From positions 26,014,001 to 26,078,000 of the forward strand of contig JAZBRS010000039.1 of the NCBI GenBank assembly GCA_037176725.1: DNA of 64,000 nucleotides. Reading direction: 5' to 3'. Position 1 is the first letter of the stretch; each line of letters opens with the position of its first letter. Position numbers and translations under genes: made by a program. The notes below the pieces were generated by a model that made no database searches, had not been told where the DNA came from, and saw only the letters and a list, made by a program, of their open reading frames with translations. Below are positions 62,295 to 64,000 of the stretch, one piece after another. The DNA comes from Posidonia oceanica. Its lineage: Eukaryota; Streptophyta; Magnoliopsida; Alismatales; Posidoniaceae.

Positions 62295-63551
62295 CTAACC
62301 AGTTCGTGCTCTATTGGAACTCCTGGCATCACCGAACAAAGGGCCGCCAGGCGGGATCTTGTTGATAAGCCAGAGCTCCTATACCTCAGTCACATAGTCA
62401 GGTGTGCACCCTGAGCCTTTCACAGCCACAACGTCTGTTGACTGTACCCTATGGCGCATCAGGTGGGCCAATTCCATTGTTACGGCAGTTGAGTTGAGCA
62501 GATAGGGCTGAAGAAGCTTGGGTGCTGTACTGTCGACAAAGGCGCACTGTTGGAAGCCGAACTGCCGCATGACCAGGATAGGATGATACTCGACACCCCC
62601 GGTGAACCCTAGTAGCACAACCACTTGCATGTCGCGAGCACTGAAGAAGACAGTGAAGGATTCAGCTGTAGATGGGATGATGCGCCACGTTACCGCATCC
62701 TCAGTTAGCTTTGCCAGCTTCTCGTACTCCTCGTGGACGCTCTGAATAGCTCGAGCATGGCCGCTACTGCAGTAAGCCTCGAAGGCCGATCTCTGTGGGT
62801 GCAAAATATCCATCCCTAGGTGTCTAGCCAGCCAAACTTGTACTAGGGCCTCGCAGCCGTCGAAGTGGCGGCAGCAGTGTGAGATGCGGTCTAGCCCATG
62901 ATAAGTCTCTACCAGGACTACTGGTGCCAGGTCGATCTGCTGGGTCACCACGGCAAGTGCAATCTCGGCAATCTCAATTGTAACCGTCATCCGACCATGA
63001 CTGAAGATCAGCTCCCCTAAGATGTGGGTAACAAAACCCCGGAGCCACAATTCATCTCCAAGCGCGGCACGCTTCTTGGCAACTTGATCGAAGTATTCCG
63101 GGCGGAGCATGGGCGCAAGCTCGTTGGTGCAGATCAACCTCTATTTGCATTCTACAATAGAGAGTCCAGACAGTTGGCTCAGGACCGCAACATATCTGTC
63201 CCGCCTCATAAACACGGTCGGTCCCATAAGCTTGGAAAAGCCGTAGATTCGGTGTACTTTCTCTAGTGTGGGTGTCAACTCTGTTCTGTCGAAACGGAAA
63301 ACATGGTGCGCAGGCTTCCAAAATCTTGCAACAGCACACAAGAGATGTCGGCTCACCTCTACCTCAGCTATCTTCAAAAGCTTGGACGGGATGCCCCACA
63401 AGCACAGCTTTTCACGGTCACCTTTGGTGAGCTCATTGATCCATCCTCGAAGGACCTCAGAACAGTGTGCTGGAGTCACCAACGTAGGGAAACCCATTTC
63501 ACGGGCAAGGAGGTAGGAAATATAGGCACCTGAAAGAGGAGTCGGTCGCAT
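62295..63551 (-). pseudogene. DUF7745-like retroelement gene, copy 3 (element J), best preserved
   Basis: About 418 residues from the Met at 63551 to TAG at 62295-62297, in one frame and broken only by two TAG codons: 63141-63143 (after LSIVECK, where copies 1 and 2 have Gln) and 62379-62381 (before ELWLINKIPP, where copy 1 has Gln). Conserved segments are HCSEVLRGWI, ARFWKPAHHVFRF, ELTPTLEKVHRIYGF, MTVTIEIAEIALAVV and GFTGGVEYHP. It lies in the same sense as the array that follows it. The function is unknown. I see no transmembrane segment or signal peptide. Assignment to DUF7745 / plant mobile domain-like proteins rests on motif memory. Confidence 0.72.
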
Positions 63552-63750
63552 GACCCGCGACTCTGAGCAGAAAACTGGTGCAAAATCTTCGAGTACCTAC
63601 AATCAATGTTGTGGTCCATCAGATCATTCACAGACATGTAACACAGGCTGTTAAAAAGGCAGATGCGCATTTCAAAGTTGATAAAAGTAGTTCATATTGC
63701 AGCTAACATTCAGATCACAGAATCCAAGCACATTCAGTCATGCAAAGGGA
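63552..63750 (-). other. Spacer upstream of DUF7745-like copy 3
   Basis: No feature recognised. It is probably the region between integrase and the DUF7745-like gene of element J. Confidence 0.5.
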
Positions 63751-63931
63751 CTTCATCCGCTCGGGGTGAAGCCTCACACGGAAGCACAGTTGTCCTCCTC
63801 TGCCCGAAGCGAGGAGGCAAGCGAAAGGAGCTTTGTCCGTCCCGAGCAAAGTTGCACAAAGGAGTACACTTGTCCTTGTCCGCAAGGAGCAAGGAAACAA
63901 GCAAAAGGGACTTCATCCATCTGGAGCGAAG
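63751..63931 (-). repeat. 80-bp tandem repeat carrying paired hairpins
   Basis: Five inverted repeats begin at 63751, 63794, 63831, 63874 and 63911, giving an 80-bp period with two hairpins per period. Stems differ but stay complementary: CTTCA/TGAAG, CCTCCTC/GAGGAGG, CTTTG/CAAAG, CCTTG/CAAGG and CTTC/GAAG, around loops of the TCCG...GAG(C) type. Confidence 0.85.
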
Positions 63932-64000
63932 TCGCAAAGGGAATACTGGTAGTGCTGGGATATGCATGCCCGACGGTCCTTGAGGGACGCCAATGTGCCG
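63932..64000. other. Window end, unassigned
   Basis: Probably a continuation of the spacer of element J. No feature recognised. Confidence 0.4.

Overview
The window is nuclear DNA of a flowering plant, most likely a dicot, and every part I can identify is retrotransposon. The evidence is Ty3/gypsy polyproteins of the Tat/Ogre type, with a second (archaeal-type) RNase H between RNase H and integrase; primer binding sites of the TGGYGACTCCRCTGGGGA kind; purine tracts next to TGTTGACACCCC LTR ends; and LTRs up to 6.1 kb. I cannot name the species. I found no host gene, tRNA or rRNA.

The simplest reading is one Russian-doll nest of related elements, some on each strand. From the inside out: LTR B (9772-15695, minus) lies inside element 2 (LTR A 2459-8585 and LTR C 29434-35282, minus, 32.8 kb, with CTATC target duplications on both sides). 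Element 2 lies in the 3' region of element 1 (plus; DUF7745-like gene at 1-1190, 3' LTR D 36100-41886). Element 1 lies in the gag of element E (minus; LTR E 45360-48866). E lies in region F (48867-50858), F in LTR G (plus, to about 52487), G in LTR H (minus, to 55152), H in the 3' region of element I (plus; LTR I 56438-59095), and I in the hairpin array of element J (minus; 59096 to the window end). Left boundaries of the outer layers fall outside the window, so their order is inferred from right-hand junctions.

Element 2 is the most complete. Reading right to left it has a 5' LTR, primer binding site, leader, gag, protease, linker, reverse transcriptase, RNase H, archaeal RNase H, integrase, a DUF7745-like gene downstream of integrase, a hairpin array, the purine tract and the 3' LTR. 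Gag to linker keep one frame and reverse transcriptase to integrase keep another. Premature stops are almost all TAG (20 TAG, 2 TAA, 0 TGA including the DUF7745-like gene).

The recurring novelty is hairpin DNA. All three DUF7745-like genes are followed by arrays of short inverted repeats built on GATA...TATC stems, whose arms change together from unit to unit. LTRs E and G carry double hairpins built on a GCGTCCAACGTTGGACGC palindrome. The purine tract sits in a 60-nt loop closed by a 14-bp inverted repeat that pairs the LTR end with the 3' untranslated region. Several insertions landed inside the hairpin stems.
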